Under the pieces are notes generated by a model, which was given only the letters and a program-made list of their open reading frames with translations, was not told where the DNA came from and made no database searches. Below are positions 1 to 12,700 of a stretch of 64,000 nt of DNA, piece after piece. Each line of letters opens with the position of its first letter. Within the stretch, counting starts at the first letter, position 1. Source of the stretch: Hydractinia symbiolongicarpus (taxonomy: Eukaryota > Cnidaria > Hydrozoa > Anthoathecata > Hydractiniidae); NCBI RefSeq assembly GCF_029227915.1, contig NC_079878.1:25571501-25635500 (forward strand), given 5' to 3'. The translations under genes were made by a program, and so were the position numbers.

Positions 1-1747
1 GACTCACTGTAGGGAAATTAAGAACTTAAAGCCAAATATTGCAGATTTAAAAGCAAAAGTCAATGATTATAAAATTAACCGTATGACCATAGAAAAATTC
101 AACGACGATGATGATGCGATTAAATTTTTACTGGCTTTCCTAATTACCATGCATTTATGCTTTTGAGTACATGGAGCCAAAATTTCAACAGTTACATTAT
201 CGGGCATACTTTTCCTCTATTAACAAATCCAACTTATTTTATCAAAAAACTGCTACCATTATACCAGACCAATAAAGGAAAATAAGTTTCATAAATGATT
301 TTTTTCTCACATTGCTCAGGCTAAAAGTTGGATTGCTTGAGAAAACCAAAACTTTAATTTGATGTCATATGCAACTAATTTCTCCGTAATTTTCATTTAT
401 TTGTATTTTTATGATTAAACAGACAAATTTAACAAAGCAGCAAGGTTGATGTAACCATTACATCTCCACACACGCACGTGCGTGCGTGATAAATACCTGA
501 ACTTTATTGTACTGCATAGACGTTCGTCTTACTAAGCTCCGTAAAGTCAGAAAACAAAGCAATTCCTGTCCCTGAGCGGTTATTACAGAGCGGCAATTAA
601 TAAAAAAGGCAAATTAACCTGTGAATGAGGTTGAAATAAAGCATCACTAAAATTTGCGAATTTCACTTATCCCGAAAATGTAACAACTCTTTATTGCCAC
701 AAAGAGTAAAAAAGTTAGTCAGTAGTCACAGGGCAGACTTTGTTATCCGGCACCTGGGTGCGCTGGGCCAGTTAGAGGGAAGAATGCCTGGAAACAAGGT
801 TGATAATTAAAAATAATAACTTATTGACTAATAAAAATAAAAAGAAAAGAAGGAAGTAATTTTTGCGAAGCGCGTTTTTCCAGAATGTTCGTAGAAAGAT
901 AATTTCGAAGAAATTTTATATCCACACGAGCATATTGCAATCTTCTTGACCAAACTACAGATAACAGACATTACAAAACTAGTCTTCGCAATTTAGTAAA
1001 CTTAGAAAGCTTTGACCTCAATTTTAGAAAGGCTAATAAAACAGCTGAATGGAGAAATTTGTGTGCAAGCTAATGTGCTGACGCCATCTGATAGAGCAAT
1101 TACCCATGCTGGATAGAAATTCAATGAATCTGTTACGTCAGAAATTTTTGAAATATTTTTTCAGATTATTAAATGAGCAGCGGCACGCATTAAAATAAAC
1201 ATGGAGTTATATAATATTTAACTTGTTCTATCATTTATTTATCTATTTCTTGTAAATGCAGCAGGTCAAGTAGTTTTAAACTCGTACCCAGGTCTCTTTT
1301 CTTTCTCGACATTTCAGTTTTGCATATTCCCTACCAAATCAGAACTACAAATCTCATCACAAATATAAAATAAGAATAGACAAAAGAAAAAAAATATTTT
1401 TTTAAGTTTCGAACACGGCCAAAAAGGTCAAATGGTCAATACTCTGTAACAGGCTGGCTGCAAATTCGGAACTTTTTGCATTCTCGTCGTTCCCAGCGCT
1501 TTTTGAGATAAAAACTCGAAACTACCTTCGAGGTTTATCTCAAAGACCTCGAGCGGACAACGTTTTAAATTTGACAGTGGTATTCTCTAGTACTCTCACG
1601 CAACAAAATAATCCACGTCGGGGCTTACGAAGGTCTCAAATTTCGGGAAAATGCTGACGTCAGCAACAATTTGCACGTTTTAAGAATATGGGTTTCAACA
1701 AGTAACATGTTGTAATTTTTCTAATTTAAAAACTTATCTTGGACAAG

Positions 1748-2212
1748 CCGCACTAATATTTAGAGGAGATCCATTACCGTCATATCACCACCGCATTAAT
1801 AATTAAAGGACAATTTGACCATCACCACCTCAATTATAAATTTTATCCGACACATTAATATAGTAAAACCATCCTTTGATGTCTTGCGACAACAGGCAAA
1901 AGCAAACTATGAAATGACTCTATTTACAAAAGTTCCATAGAGAATGCATAGAAAAATCTTCAAGATGTTGCGGAAGACATTCCATTTACCTGGTAATGTT
2001 TCCTGTTATATAAAATAGAAGAAAAAAAACGATAAAAAGTGGAAAGAAGATTTTATTAATGTCTGATTGGAAAAAGTCAATTTTGAGCCTTGCCGCACTA
2101 AATAAGACGGAAACCGACAACTATCAAAACTTACCCGCACCTTCGCACTAATAATTAGAGGGAAAAAATGTTTAATTTTCAGAATAAGGTATCTGCGCTA
2201 ATTGGAGGGCTA
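1748..2212. repeat. Recurrent CCGCACTAATAATTAGAGG-like motifs
   Basis: Five related short motifs occur in under 500 bases, near 1748, 1791, 2092, 2143 and 2192. Each has a G/C-rich head (cCGCACTAA) and most end in a purine tail (AGAGG or AAAGG). Read on the minus strand they become CCTCTAAT..TTAGTGCGG, which recalls the CCTCTAAA..CGCCGC units at the ends of the transposon near 60 kb. They may be the decayed end of a similar element; that link is inference. Confidence 0.4.
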
Positions 2213-2334
2213 GATTAGAAGAATTACAATAAGTCCGAAGTCCGCTGTTAAATTTAACATGTGAATTTTTGACTTATTCAGAATTCAGCCGTATTGTTTA
2301 TTAAATTGATTGTAGTTTCTGTGGTATCCAAGTT

Positions 2335-2470
2335 AGAACATTAAATCAATAACTAGTCGTTGACCCGTGGAAAAATCCATTGGTTCGCGCGTCGCAGCTA
2401 AGCTACCATTTTGCGTGACAGACAGACGGACGGACGGACAGACGTATACGGGCATTATGATATAAATATT
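2335..2470 (-). repeat. Dispersed repeat, copy 1
   Basis: This copy holds two landmarks shared with other sites in the window: ACCATTTTGCGTGACAGACA followed by short GACGGACG-type repeats, and GTGGAAAAATCCA preceded by a GTTGACCC-like motif. The same landmarks recur in opposite orientation at 10230-10358 and in diverged form at 24880-25150 and 42514-42552. It looks like an interspersed short element; the family is not identified. Confidence 0.6.
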
Positions 2471-2479
2471 ATTTGTTCG

Positions 2480-2561
2480 TTTTTTTTTGTTTTTTTTTCT
2501 TTCTTTCTTTCTTTCTTTTTGTTTGTTTGTTTGTTTGTTTGTTTGTTTGTTTGCTTGCTTG
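2480..2561. repeat. T-rich CTTT / GTTT microsatellite
   Basis: Runs of T, then several CTTT units, then about ten GTTT units with two terminal GCTT variants. An apparent minus-strand reading frame across it is purely low-complexity lysine/asparagine/threonine and is not a gene. Confidence 0.95.
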
Positions 2562-4681
2562 GTAAAATTGCATCATAAAACCAGAGTATTCTCATTCTGC
2601 AATTCATTTTGTTATCGTTTGTTGTGAAAGCGATTAGTGTCATGCGCATACAATTTAGTTTTTCTTACGACAACAGTTATCACGTATTGTAAGCGATAAT
2701 AAGTTTCCATTATTCCGATTAGTGGTAATATCACGCCTTATACTGCCACATTTAACCGTTTCTTTGACCAACTGTTACGTAAAAGCAACTTAATTCACTT
2801 GGTTCCTGACTCTTCTTTCTATCTAAGTCAGATGAAGGCACTGGGAACGGAATAGGATAGCTAGTAAAGTTTACAGTACTTATTTGTTAATGGCGGCCAC
2901 TATATAGTAATCATTAGCCGCATCTTAATAAATTGGTTATTTATAGATATGCCAATTTGTATTGCTATTTCGTTCCCAGGCTGTTATCTACTTGTTACCT
3001 TTTTTTAATACATATGACTTCTTGCACCCATACTGTATTTTTCATGTATTCACTTTTATTATTTACGCCATATTTCATACATCAGGTACCCAGGTTTCCA
3101 GCGCTTTTCGAAACTGTGTTATTTTTGACAATTAATGAGATTTTATTCAATTACATCATTTTGAGTAACAGACAATATCATAAACGGATGTTTGTTTTTG
3201 GAGAAATATACCTACTGGTGATTAAGTAGCTAAACATTATATCCACCAAGTAAATAAATATGTGTCTGTCTCGGTAGAGCTCAGACAGCTGCAAACATTT
3301 GCATCCACAGGGATGCTGTGAACCTTTTAATAAAAAGGTAGGTCTCTTTTCAATTCTTTTGTATGAACTGTAATGTTAACGACATACTTATTTACTCCCA
3401 CTCTTGATATTGGTTAAACTGTATATAACGAAAGTATTGGTAGGACATTGCTTTAAATCTCCTTTAGGGATAGAATGGCACGAATGAAGGTGCAGTTAAA
3501 GCCAGTTTCATTTGTGTAAGGCGATATAAAAAACATAAAAATTACCGACCACATTAAGAACATTTTAGGCTTTATGTAAGAACATCTCTAGACGGTTTCC
3601 TTTTGTGCGGCAACGAATGGCTTTAAAGCAACCGTTTATTTTTAAGTTAGAAGGCTTTGAATGTTCGAATATACCAAATACATTCTCATTCTTGCTTGTT
3701 TTGTCATTTTTAAAGGGCGAAAAAATTTTTGATATTTCGTGTGTCCGTAGCGCGGCAATAAAATCGCAGGGAATACGTCTATTAATAAAGGAGGTTAGGT
3801 TTATAAATAAAAGAAAAACAAAATCATTTAATGTTCTTTTTTAAATGCTAAAAGACTTCCTCATGAGAATAGCGGACGCAGTAACAATATACTTGAGGTC
3901 ACATCACTATAACACACAACATTGTAATCCAAAAAGATAGCCAATATAAGCGGGAAATAGATGAGGTATAAAAAACGTATGCAATTACTTTATGCGTTAA
4001 GAATTCTTCCGAGAGAGTTTTGTGTCATGCAATGCAATGGAATGCAGAATTTTGTACCTTCTTTACCATCCTTTCTCAGTATCCTTCGTTACTTTTTTTG
4101 TTGTGAAATTATGACTAACTGTGTGCAGTTGATATTATTTTTCTGGTGACAGTAGATAAACAAATAGATTTATTTCCAGTAAAAAAATTGCCCAAGTTCT
4201 TGTTTAATTCATATCGAAAATATTATTACTATTTTTTACCAATGATAGCCTCTTCAGTTCTTAATGGTACTGTTATCAACACAAGTTCCGTGAAGGGGGT
4301 CCCAGTACATGTAAAGCTCCCATTTCTGCAAGGGAAGACATGCAATCACAAAACACGCTCAAACAATGCCACCAGTCGGTTAATTTAAGTTTTTCACAAA
4401 AAACAACCTATTGAATGTTTCTGGAAATAGCGACTAGCCTCTTGTCTCGTTATCACAATAACCCTGGAAACGAGTTTGCTATTGTTTCCCGCATCTGAGA
4501 TTAGTTAAAACGAATCGTAATCTTTTTTTCTTATGACTTTACCGGCATGGCGACACACAATATTTTAATATAAGTGCACATATAGAAAATAAGACAACAT
4601 TCTCAACAACAACAACAAAAACAACAACAGCAACTAACAGAAAAATCTAGAATCGTTACATTCCAACCCTTTCTTTTCTCC

Positions 4682-5786
4682 AATTTAAACTCAGACCAGA
4701 GGTTTATTTAAAAGAGGGCAGGAAGGGGTACGGCATCCCCCTCTACTTCCCCTCCCTTCCAGAAAAAAATATCAAAATCTCATACGCCAATTTATTGGTA
4801 AATTTTTTGTTTTATTTTTTTATTTTTTGAGATTTGTTGCCTGGTACCACAGAAACGAGATTGCGTTACTTCTAATCTTCCTTGTAAATATTATGGCGAA
4901 AGAAAGTGTCTCTAGAGACGTAGCCACAGGCTTTCAGTTTTTTGACCCCAGTTATGACGGAATAAAAGTATTTTCGTAACCGCTTCCGGACCGTAAGAAA
5001 CTGTTTCACCCAATGTCTTGACTCGTCAACATGCTTAAGACAAACGAAAAATACATTGAAATTATAGCTTGACATGGACAGTCCTAATGCCGCCCTGAAA
5101 TCCGTGTACAGTAGTTTGAAATTTTTGCCAAGCCCCATGTATTCTTTCCCTATATTCCGTTAAGAAAAGAAATATAGGGAGAGAACGGAAAGATCCTTCC
5201 GACTATGAAACACTTATGATTTTTATAAATACCTAGAAACAAACATGCCAGGGTTTATGTGTTATAAAGTATGGTTCCACGTTAAGACTGCCTGACATAA
5301 AACAGGTCAGGTCAACATTTATTGACTGAATTACCGTTGTGAGGTATCTGATATAGGTACCTCACTCAAAGCAAAATACGAAGCAGATTTTCGTTCCCTG
5401 AATTCTGGATATAATTTGCAGCGTAACATTTAGGATAGTTTTTACTATGTCGCGTCACAGAGTTGATATTCTCCAAATCCGCGTCTGATTAGCTATATGG
5501 ACATTTTTTTCGTACGAATTGACTAAGGAAGCCCCACTATTGTTAACCCTTAATGACCAGAAACGTTTAGAAACAGCTTGAAAATTCGACCGTCTATATT
5601 GGCCAAAATTCGCTCAAAATTTTAAGACTACACTTGATGAAATGTATCGGAAAAAAACAAAAAAAATTACCAATAAATAGGCGTATGAGATTTTGATATG
5701 TTTTTCTGGAAGGGAGGGGAAGGGGAGGGGGGATGCTGCACCCCTTTCTTCCCTCTTTCAAATAAACCTCTGGTCTGAGTTTAAAT
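4682..5786. mobile_element. Foldback element with ~130-bp inverted repeats
   Basis: The left arm (4682-4815) and the right arm (5652-5786) are reverse complements of each other over about 130 bases with scattered mismatches. Both begin with ATTTAAACTCAGACCAGAGG, run through a C-rich centre and end in a T-rich tract. The interior of about 840 bases has an 88-codon minus-strand frame (4872-5138) that resembles nothing I recognise. The architecture fits a non-autonomous foldback or long-TIR DNA transposon. I could not define a target-site duplication with confidence. Confidence 0.75.
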
Positions 5787-8700
5787 CTTCTATCCAGTCT
5801 AATAACAATTGCAAATTTTGCCAAGCTGCTAATAATTTTTCAAAGTCACGAGCGTACGGAAATATATAGATTTCAAGGTTCCATTTAATTATATAATTGG
5901 ATTCCTTTTCTCAGGCAGTTTTTTGAAAATTCAAAAAAATTGATCCTGCGACCTCCAAAAACCCAACATGCGGAAGCACTTTTACGTAGCACAAAGCATA
6001 GAAAACGATAACATGTTATCGATGGCAGAATCAATGCCGACGAAACAACAAAACGATTTTGAAACATTCGCCATGCAGCGAAAACAACCATAAAAACGAT
6101 TCGCCAACTGTGGGAGCAAAATCATGACCCAGTGCTTTTTTCTAGAATTAACTGTGCTGTTGGTAATTAAATTACAATGCAGGACAGGATTGTTGAAACA
6201 AAAACTGTTTTTGTCATTTTTTAAGTATTGACAAAAGCGTCAAAACAGCCAGGCTACTAAGCTTTGTTTTTGCAGATGCGTAGAGAAAACTTTTCTTTTT
6301 ATTCATGGCGAAATAACCCAAAAAATTAAGCTAAAACAATCCTGTTGTAGAGCTTTTTTAAGATTTATGATATGTGTCGAGCGCTTATAAAAATTAAGGA
6401 GCTTTTCAAAGGTGGGGAATTGTCTAAATACACAACCTCTTTCCTAGGGTTTTTCGTCTCTTGCCGGCACTGCACTTATTGACGGGGGTCAAAAAGAGAC
6501 AACGTTTTAAAAATGCGCAAACTTGAGCATTTAGTTTCATGCAGATTCTTGAAAAATTTTTATTAGTCTTTTTTAAAAAACAGAGTGTATTTTCCAAGGG
6601 CCTAAGATAAGGTAGGGGCTATAATAATTTTAACATCAGAAATGGAGATAAAGGCGCATGCGTTTAAGCGTCAAATAACGCGGGTGACTCACGCGTAAAC
6701 TGAAAACAATGCGAATTTAACTTTAAACTTTCCCATGCTTCTCACGGTAGGTCAACAAAAATGCAGATAATAAACTATTGACACCCACAGATTCCGCCTA
6801 TCACCGTTGACTGCACAAGCATCGTCAAATAAAGGTGAATCAATTAGTATTACATAACCGAATATAGCAAAATACACCAAACCTTGGATCATGGACTAGC
6901 TTTAGCTACGCTTGAAAAAAATCAGTTCGCGCTGAAAAGGATTATATTTATAGGAACAAATGCAGGAGTGATGTGCCAGCATGGAGAAGTTGTTCCTGTC
7001 CGCCTGCACGTGCCTTGTAAGCAAACCAAAACAACACATCATACTAAAATTCTGATTTGTAAACAAACAATTTTATGTGACACACGGGTATTTTATTTCT
7101 TGGTAGTATCAAAATTTGAAGTCGTGTTTTTTTGAAACGCACTGCATTGTTTTCTTTGTATGCTGGTTCATTTATTTTTAGACTACTCGGTTATACTTAT
7201 TCCAGAGCTAGCTATGTTATTTCGTAGTTGTCAAATGTTTTGTATATTTAATTGTACTTCTGCTAGCTACAAGGCCATAAGAAGCACGTGTTCACGAAGC
7301 TGACGGAGTTTTTCATGCGATTTTTCAACATAAGCCTTCATTTCTTCCATTCAAGAGTTCAATTTTTTATGATTTAATCAAATCTAACTTTTTAGCATGG
7401 ATTTTTTATGGTTGAACGACTGAAATAACCCCTCTTAGCACTTTTGTGTACCATACAGTAGGCTTGCCTTGCCTCCAGCTTAACATTTGGTTATGTGCCT
7501 GATGTTCAGGGCATCTAAAAATGTCTCCATGCACCTCAAATTCAGGGCATAAAGACTGCTAACAATGGGCATGTGCGTGACTTCTTAGGACATGTTGATG
7601 TTGCTGAATGCTCAGAGCATCTCAACTGTCTTATGTGCCTGTTGGTCAGCATGGCATGAAAACTGGAAAAGGTTATGCCTGAAACTCCGGACATTTTGTT
7701 GCGTCTGACGCTTATAACATCAGGTATATATACTTGTTGTGCTTTTGAAGAGGCATCTTAAGGAGGCTGCTACATTCCTACCCTTTCCCAAATTTTTTTT
7801 AAACAGTTGCATACAGAATATGTTGTATCTACTTGTTCCAATTGAAATACATTGTTTTTGCTCAATATTGTGTTATTATTTAGGAACCCTAAGCAATTAA
7901 CACAGACAGAATGCCGAGAGATCATTTTCTTTTGTTATTATTTTGGGAAAATAAATTACAGTCCTTTGAATTAACTCTCATTCAACTTTTGCAATTGACG
8001 AGCTGTCATGTTCTAAATATACAGTGTCAAAATTTTGCCTTTACATTTTTTATGCAAAAGAAGGATTATTGTTGGTGGGCTCTGGTATTTTGTTTATTTC
8101 ATGATTATATGCAATATGTAAACCATTTGCGCAATAAATATGACTACAATAGCTGTGCCTGCACAAAAAATTAGAACCTTCGTGTTTACTGCTTTTTCTT
8201 TTTGGAAATCATTTTTAATCTTTATCAAATCAAGTATTAATCAGGGATCAATTTTTAGATAGCTAGATAAAGAAAAATGTTTTCATAGAATAAGGCAGAA
8301 TTTACACTTTATAGTTTTGTTTATAAAGTATGAGGGATTTTCTTATGCTTATAGACAATTTTAAAAGGAGTTCTGCTGATGATGAGTAGTTTTTTACCTT
8401 TAAAATTTTAAGAATTTTACTTTTTTCCATTACATATATTATATATATTCTTCACCTCTTATATAATATTTTAAAAATAACATGCAATGATACATAGCAA
8501 TAAAGGTGTCAGCAGTGGGGATCTCTTAATAAAACAATAGACAATAGGAGAAATGCAATCAATTTCAGACCTATTTAATTAACAATTACACTTAAAGCAG
8601 GGATGAATTGCATTATCAACTAAATTATCTTTGAAAATAAATATTGAGCATAATAAACTTAGTTAAAATGCAAAAAATAATAATATATATATAGTGTTGC

Positions 8701-9685
8701 TCCAAAATGACTAACATGATTTTTGTAATTGTCATTAAAAATATGATTTCCATTTACCACCAAAGGCTTTTTTTAGGTGCCATGATTTTTTTAATACAAA
8801 AGCCTGGTGCCAATAAACATTTTTAGTCACATATTAAAAATTTATATGCCAATAAAGGTCTAAAACTATGTATTAAAAGCATTTCATTAAGTCACAGATA
8901 AGACAGTCTTCCTAAAATGTCCACAAAATTTTAATACTGATGACTAGTATGTTAAGGAACAAAAAAAATGGTAGCCAGTGATTTAGAAAACAGAATAATG
9001 ACTTTAGAAATTTAAAATTTGTACCTCTGGAAGCCACTATAGATGTTTTCTGACAGACTCTCGCATTAATTCTTAATTGTAAACAAATGACTACAATTGT
9101 GAATTTCTAGCTAATACCTAGCCAGGAGACCTAGCATAAATCAAAGAGTTGTAGAATACAGCCTCATGGTGTTTAAGATTGCAAAATTTTCCAGATCAAA
9201 CTTTCTTATATATTAACAACTGATCAGGGGTATAATTTGTGACAGAAAAATATTAGCATTAGTAATGATAAAGGTATATATATATAACAACAGTTTCTGT
9301 AACAACCGTTGTCAATCAAAAAAACACATCTACGTTAGTTTTTTTATCCCTCACAGTGTGGGAAACAATAGTTTTTTTGTGACAATTGACAAATAAAAAT
9401 TCCTGTGTTTTAGGATAAAGAACTGGTGTACTGCTTTATTTTATACTTTGTCACTCTGTGGTTAACATTTTGTCTTATTTAAGGTTAACTATATTAAAAA
9501 CATATTGAAAGAAATGGATCAACTAAACCAGCTCTAATTTCACTGTACTTATCAAATTCCTCACCAAATACTGATTTAATTACTTGGCAATTGGGCCAAC
9601 AATCAGTACTTATGTTGCATCAAATTAATTGGTTAAATTTTAATCCAGACGCTGTGATATTGCCTACTTAGAGTTCAAGATAGAT
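5787..9685. other. Gene-free stretch upstream of the anion exchanger gene
   Basis: No convincing coding frame. It contains a degenerate tandem array at 7493-7698. The 5' untranslated exon(s) and promoter of the anion exchanger gene should lie in or before the 3' part, but I see no motif that fixes a transcription start. Confidence 0.5.
7493..7698. repeat. Degenerate ~40-bp tandem array
   Basis: Units begin with ATGTGCCTG or close variants and many carry a following CAGGGCAT-like motif. Starts are near 7493, 7529, 7570, 7633 and 7674, so spacing is roughly 36 to 63 bases. The copies are strongly diverged. There is no open frame through the array. Confidence 0.5.
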
Positions 9686-9759
9686 ATGGGGGACACTGAT
9701 AATCAAGTCCCCTCAGTGGTTATTGATCTTGTGGAGTCAGATGATGAAAATTTTGAAAG
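9686..9759 (+). CDS. Anion exchanger exon 1 (start codon)
   Basis: Encodes MGDTDNQVPSVVIDLVESDD and the next few residues. The first ATG after an in-frame upstream stop is used, and the exon ends at AAG/GTATAA after two bases of an arginine codon completed by exon 2. The short acidic start resembles N-termini of AE2/AE3. An additional upstream exon cannot be excluded. Confidence 0.75.
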
Positions 9760-12700
9760 GTATAAATTTTTGCTGTTTACTGTCTTCAAGCACTTAACCC
9801 CATAACTAGCTAACAGGGTTGTTTAATTTCTGTCTGTTTTAATTTTGGTTTATGTAAAGTGCTCTTAAAAACCATCCCTATAAGAATCAGTCAATTTATA
9901 CGCAATGAGGAAAGAAATTGGAAATTCAAAATTAATAGAATTTTACTTATAATGTATATAATGTTAAAAATGATATGGTTTTAGGAATTTTCTGAAGTTT
10001 TGTTTGATTTTGATTAACAGTTAGATTTTATAACTGCGTAAATATTTGCTATTTTGGGGACTTTTTGGGGCCTATGTTTGAAATCATGTAAATATACTCT
10101 AACTTTTTATGCTGGACATTTATAAGTACTCTATTGTAAGTCAAGTTAAGTCAAATCAAGTTGTTGTTTTTGGGTTTAGAAAAATTGGAGATCAAAGATT
10201 TAAAAATAGAATTTTACAAAATAGACTATCTATATTATAATACCTGTATACGTCTGTCTGTCACGCAAAATGGTACCGTAAGTAGCAACACATACTCAGT
10301 GAGGTATTAAAAGGACGGGCAAACCAGAGGATTTTTCCACAGGCCACCAACTATTTTTTAATAAAGAGGGAAAAGGGACTGTTAGATTATAATTTCTGTG
10401 AAATCCTGGAATTCTATTTGGATATTATATATTTATGTTTTATTTTAAGATATGACTTAGATGACTTACATAAAGATCGCGACCTGAAGGTGGAAGTTGA
10501 TGATGATCAACAAAGCAGTAATTTACAGAACAATGACTTGCCAGGTAGCATAAAACTAATTGAACACCTATCTGGCAAGAAGACAGACGAAACATCTACT
10601 GATGTTTCAGAAAATGATTATATTAATGATGCTGTAGAAAATGCTAGCACAGAGAATATTAATGATGCTGTTGAAGATGCCAGCAGGGAAAATGCTGAAG
10701 TTGAGAATTTAAACATTGTCAACAACCAAATTGATGACGTAGAAGATAGTAACGGGGAGCAGGATGATGAATTAAATTCGGCTGATCTTCCTTTGCCCAA
10801 ATCTCCAGATCATTCTGCTATTTTTTCAGATGAGGATGATGGGTTGTGGTTTAAAGGGCACACACCTTTACCAAGCGAGGTATAAAAATTAAATATTTTG
10901 TTAATGGGCTTAAAAAGACATTGTGCAAAGCGAAACATTTCATCTCCATTCATTTATATATTTTTGGATTTATACCAAAAATACTTTCTATAACTAACAT
11001 AAAATGTGACCTTTTAAACTAACTGTTATTATTAATACTTCCTTTTATTTTTTATGATTCATTTGCTTGTTATTCGATATTTCCATCGTGAGGAAATATC
11101 AATGTAGTTGTCAAATTTATTACGCAAATAAATAAATTTATTCTTATTTGCTTGGTGTTAATCTTAATGGGTGGTTCAAGAAAAATTCTTTGCAATGGTA
11201 TATACATTTGTTTTAATCCTTTCAACCAGGTTTTAACAGTGTTGTTGTTTGCAAACCAACTCAGCCATTTTTAGATACACTAAGAAAACGCAATGTTTTT
11301 TGGTATATTGAGTGGTTTCTGGAACATAAAGTGATTATACTACCAACACAATGGTAATTTTGAGACATCGTTGAACTTTTTGCAATTTTCTGCTTAGGAT
11401 TCATTTTTCTTATTGACAGAACTAATTAAAGCATTCTTATCAGGCCAAGGAAAGTTGATTCTGCTTTGCGTGATAGCCTTGAAAATGTAATGCACAGTGA
11501 GATTTATTTTGCTTAAAAAATGCTAATGTGCAACACCTTTTAAAATCTATATAACCTAAAAAAAATGGAGACTGACTTTTTGTTATTATGTTTTATGTGT
11601 CAAAACACTGAGGATATGTTTATCTTGTAACGCGACTGATGAATTTTATTACACAATTACTGCATGATTACTGCAAAGTTTCTTTGACATCACAACAAGG
11701 AAAGACTCAATTATTAGTAACTATATTTCCTAAATTTTTAGCAAAATCTCATAAAATATTGAATGGTTTTTAAATGCTATTTAGTTTTTTTTTCTTCCAA
11801 AATTTGACCCAAAAAACTCGTAAAAAGGGAGTAAAAGTCTTTAAATTATAATCACAATTTAAATGTGTACCATTAACAACGTAAAAATAACAAAAATTCA
11901 AACAGCTCAAATAAAAAATAGCAAATTTTAATGAAATGGAAAGTAATAGAAAATCTGAATTTTGAGTATTACAGCAACAAACTCACTTAAGAAAGCTGCG
12001 TATGTATCAACTTTTTGTGGTCTTTGAATCATTAATTTCAGAAAAATTTAAAGTATGAAACTCCATAAATTTAATGATATTTGTTCCAAATTCCATGTAA
12101 AATTAGCTATTGCTATACATTTGTTGAATTTTTAGGTGCCTAAATTGTAAGCTACAATTTTGTGACTTAATTTAAAGATTTCTTTTATACAAATTACCAA
12201 AATCTTTTAACTGTGCTAAGATAAAATGATTTGTATTATATACCTGGAATTGAATATCAAGCAAATAATGACCTTGGAAACTTAGCATGATGAATTATTT
12301 TGTTTAGTCTGAAGATGAAGATGCCCCGAAGAAGTCTCAGTGCGAAAAAATTCTTAAATATGAAATGGAGTTTGCACTACCCATCATATCAGAACCGTTT
12401 GCTGAAAACATGCGAAATAAACTTACGCATAACCAACACAGCTTCAATGAAAAGGACTTTATCAGTAAGTTGTTTGCTTTTGTTTTCTAAGGCTGATTAA
12501 ATATTTAGGATTTTATGGAGAGTGTGAAGTTGTGTTTAAAACTGTTCAGCATGCTTATTAGGTATAAAGAGAATGTAAAATATTAATTTCTCTCAGCAAA
12601 ACGCTTAACAACAGGCATGTTCTCAAGGTTTTGTTTTGATAAGACCAACCTTTTTTTAGGAAATAGTGAGATACAAAATCAATGATCACAAAACCAGTAC

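Larger units (their letters stand above)
1..4681. other. Gene-free stretch with dispersed repeats
   Basis: No reading frame here has coding character; the open frames are short, low-complexity and lack recognisable domains. What the stretch holds is repeat material: a block around 1435-1660 that recurs near 44480-44580, a set of short related motifs at 1748-2212, one copy of a dispersed repeat at 2335-2470 and a T-rich microsatellite at 2480-2561. The rest is unassigned AT-rich sequence. Confidence 0.6.

Noticed and set aside
2455-2649. Minus-strand frame with a long KKK/NKQT stretch
   Set aside because: It is a translation of the T-rich CTTT/GTTT microsatellite.
4872-5138. 88-codon minus-strand frame
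   Set aside because: It lies inside the foldback element and resembles no family; a transposon-internal chance frame is more likely.
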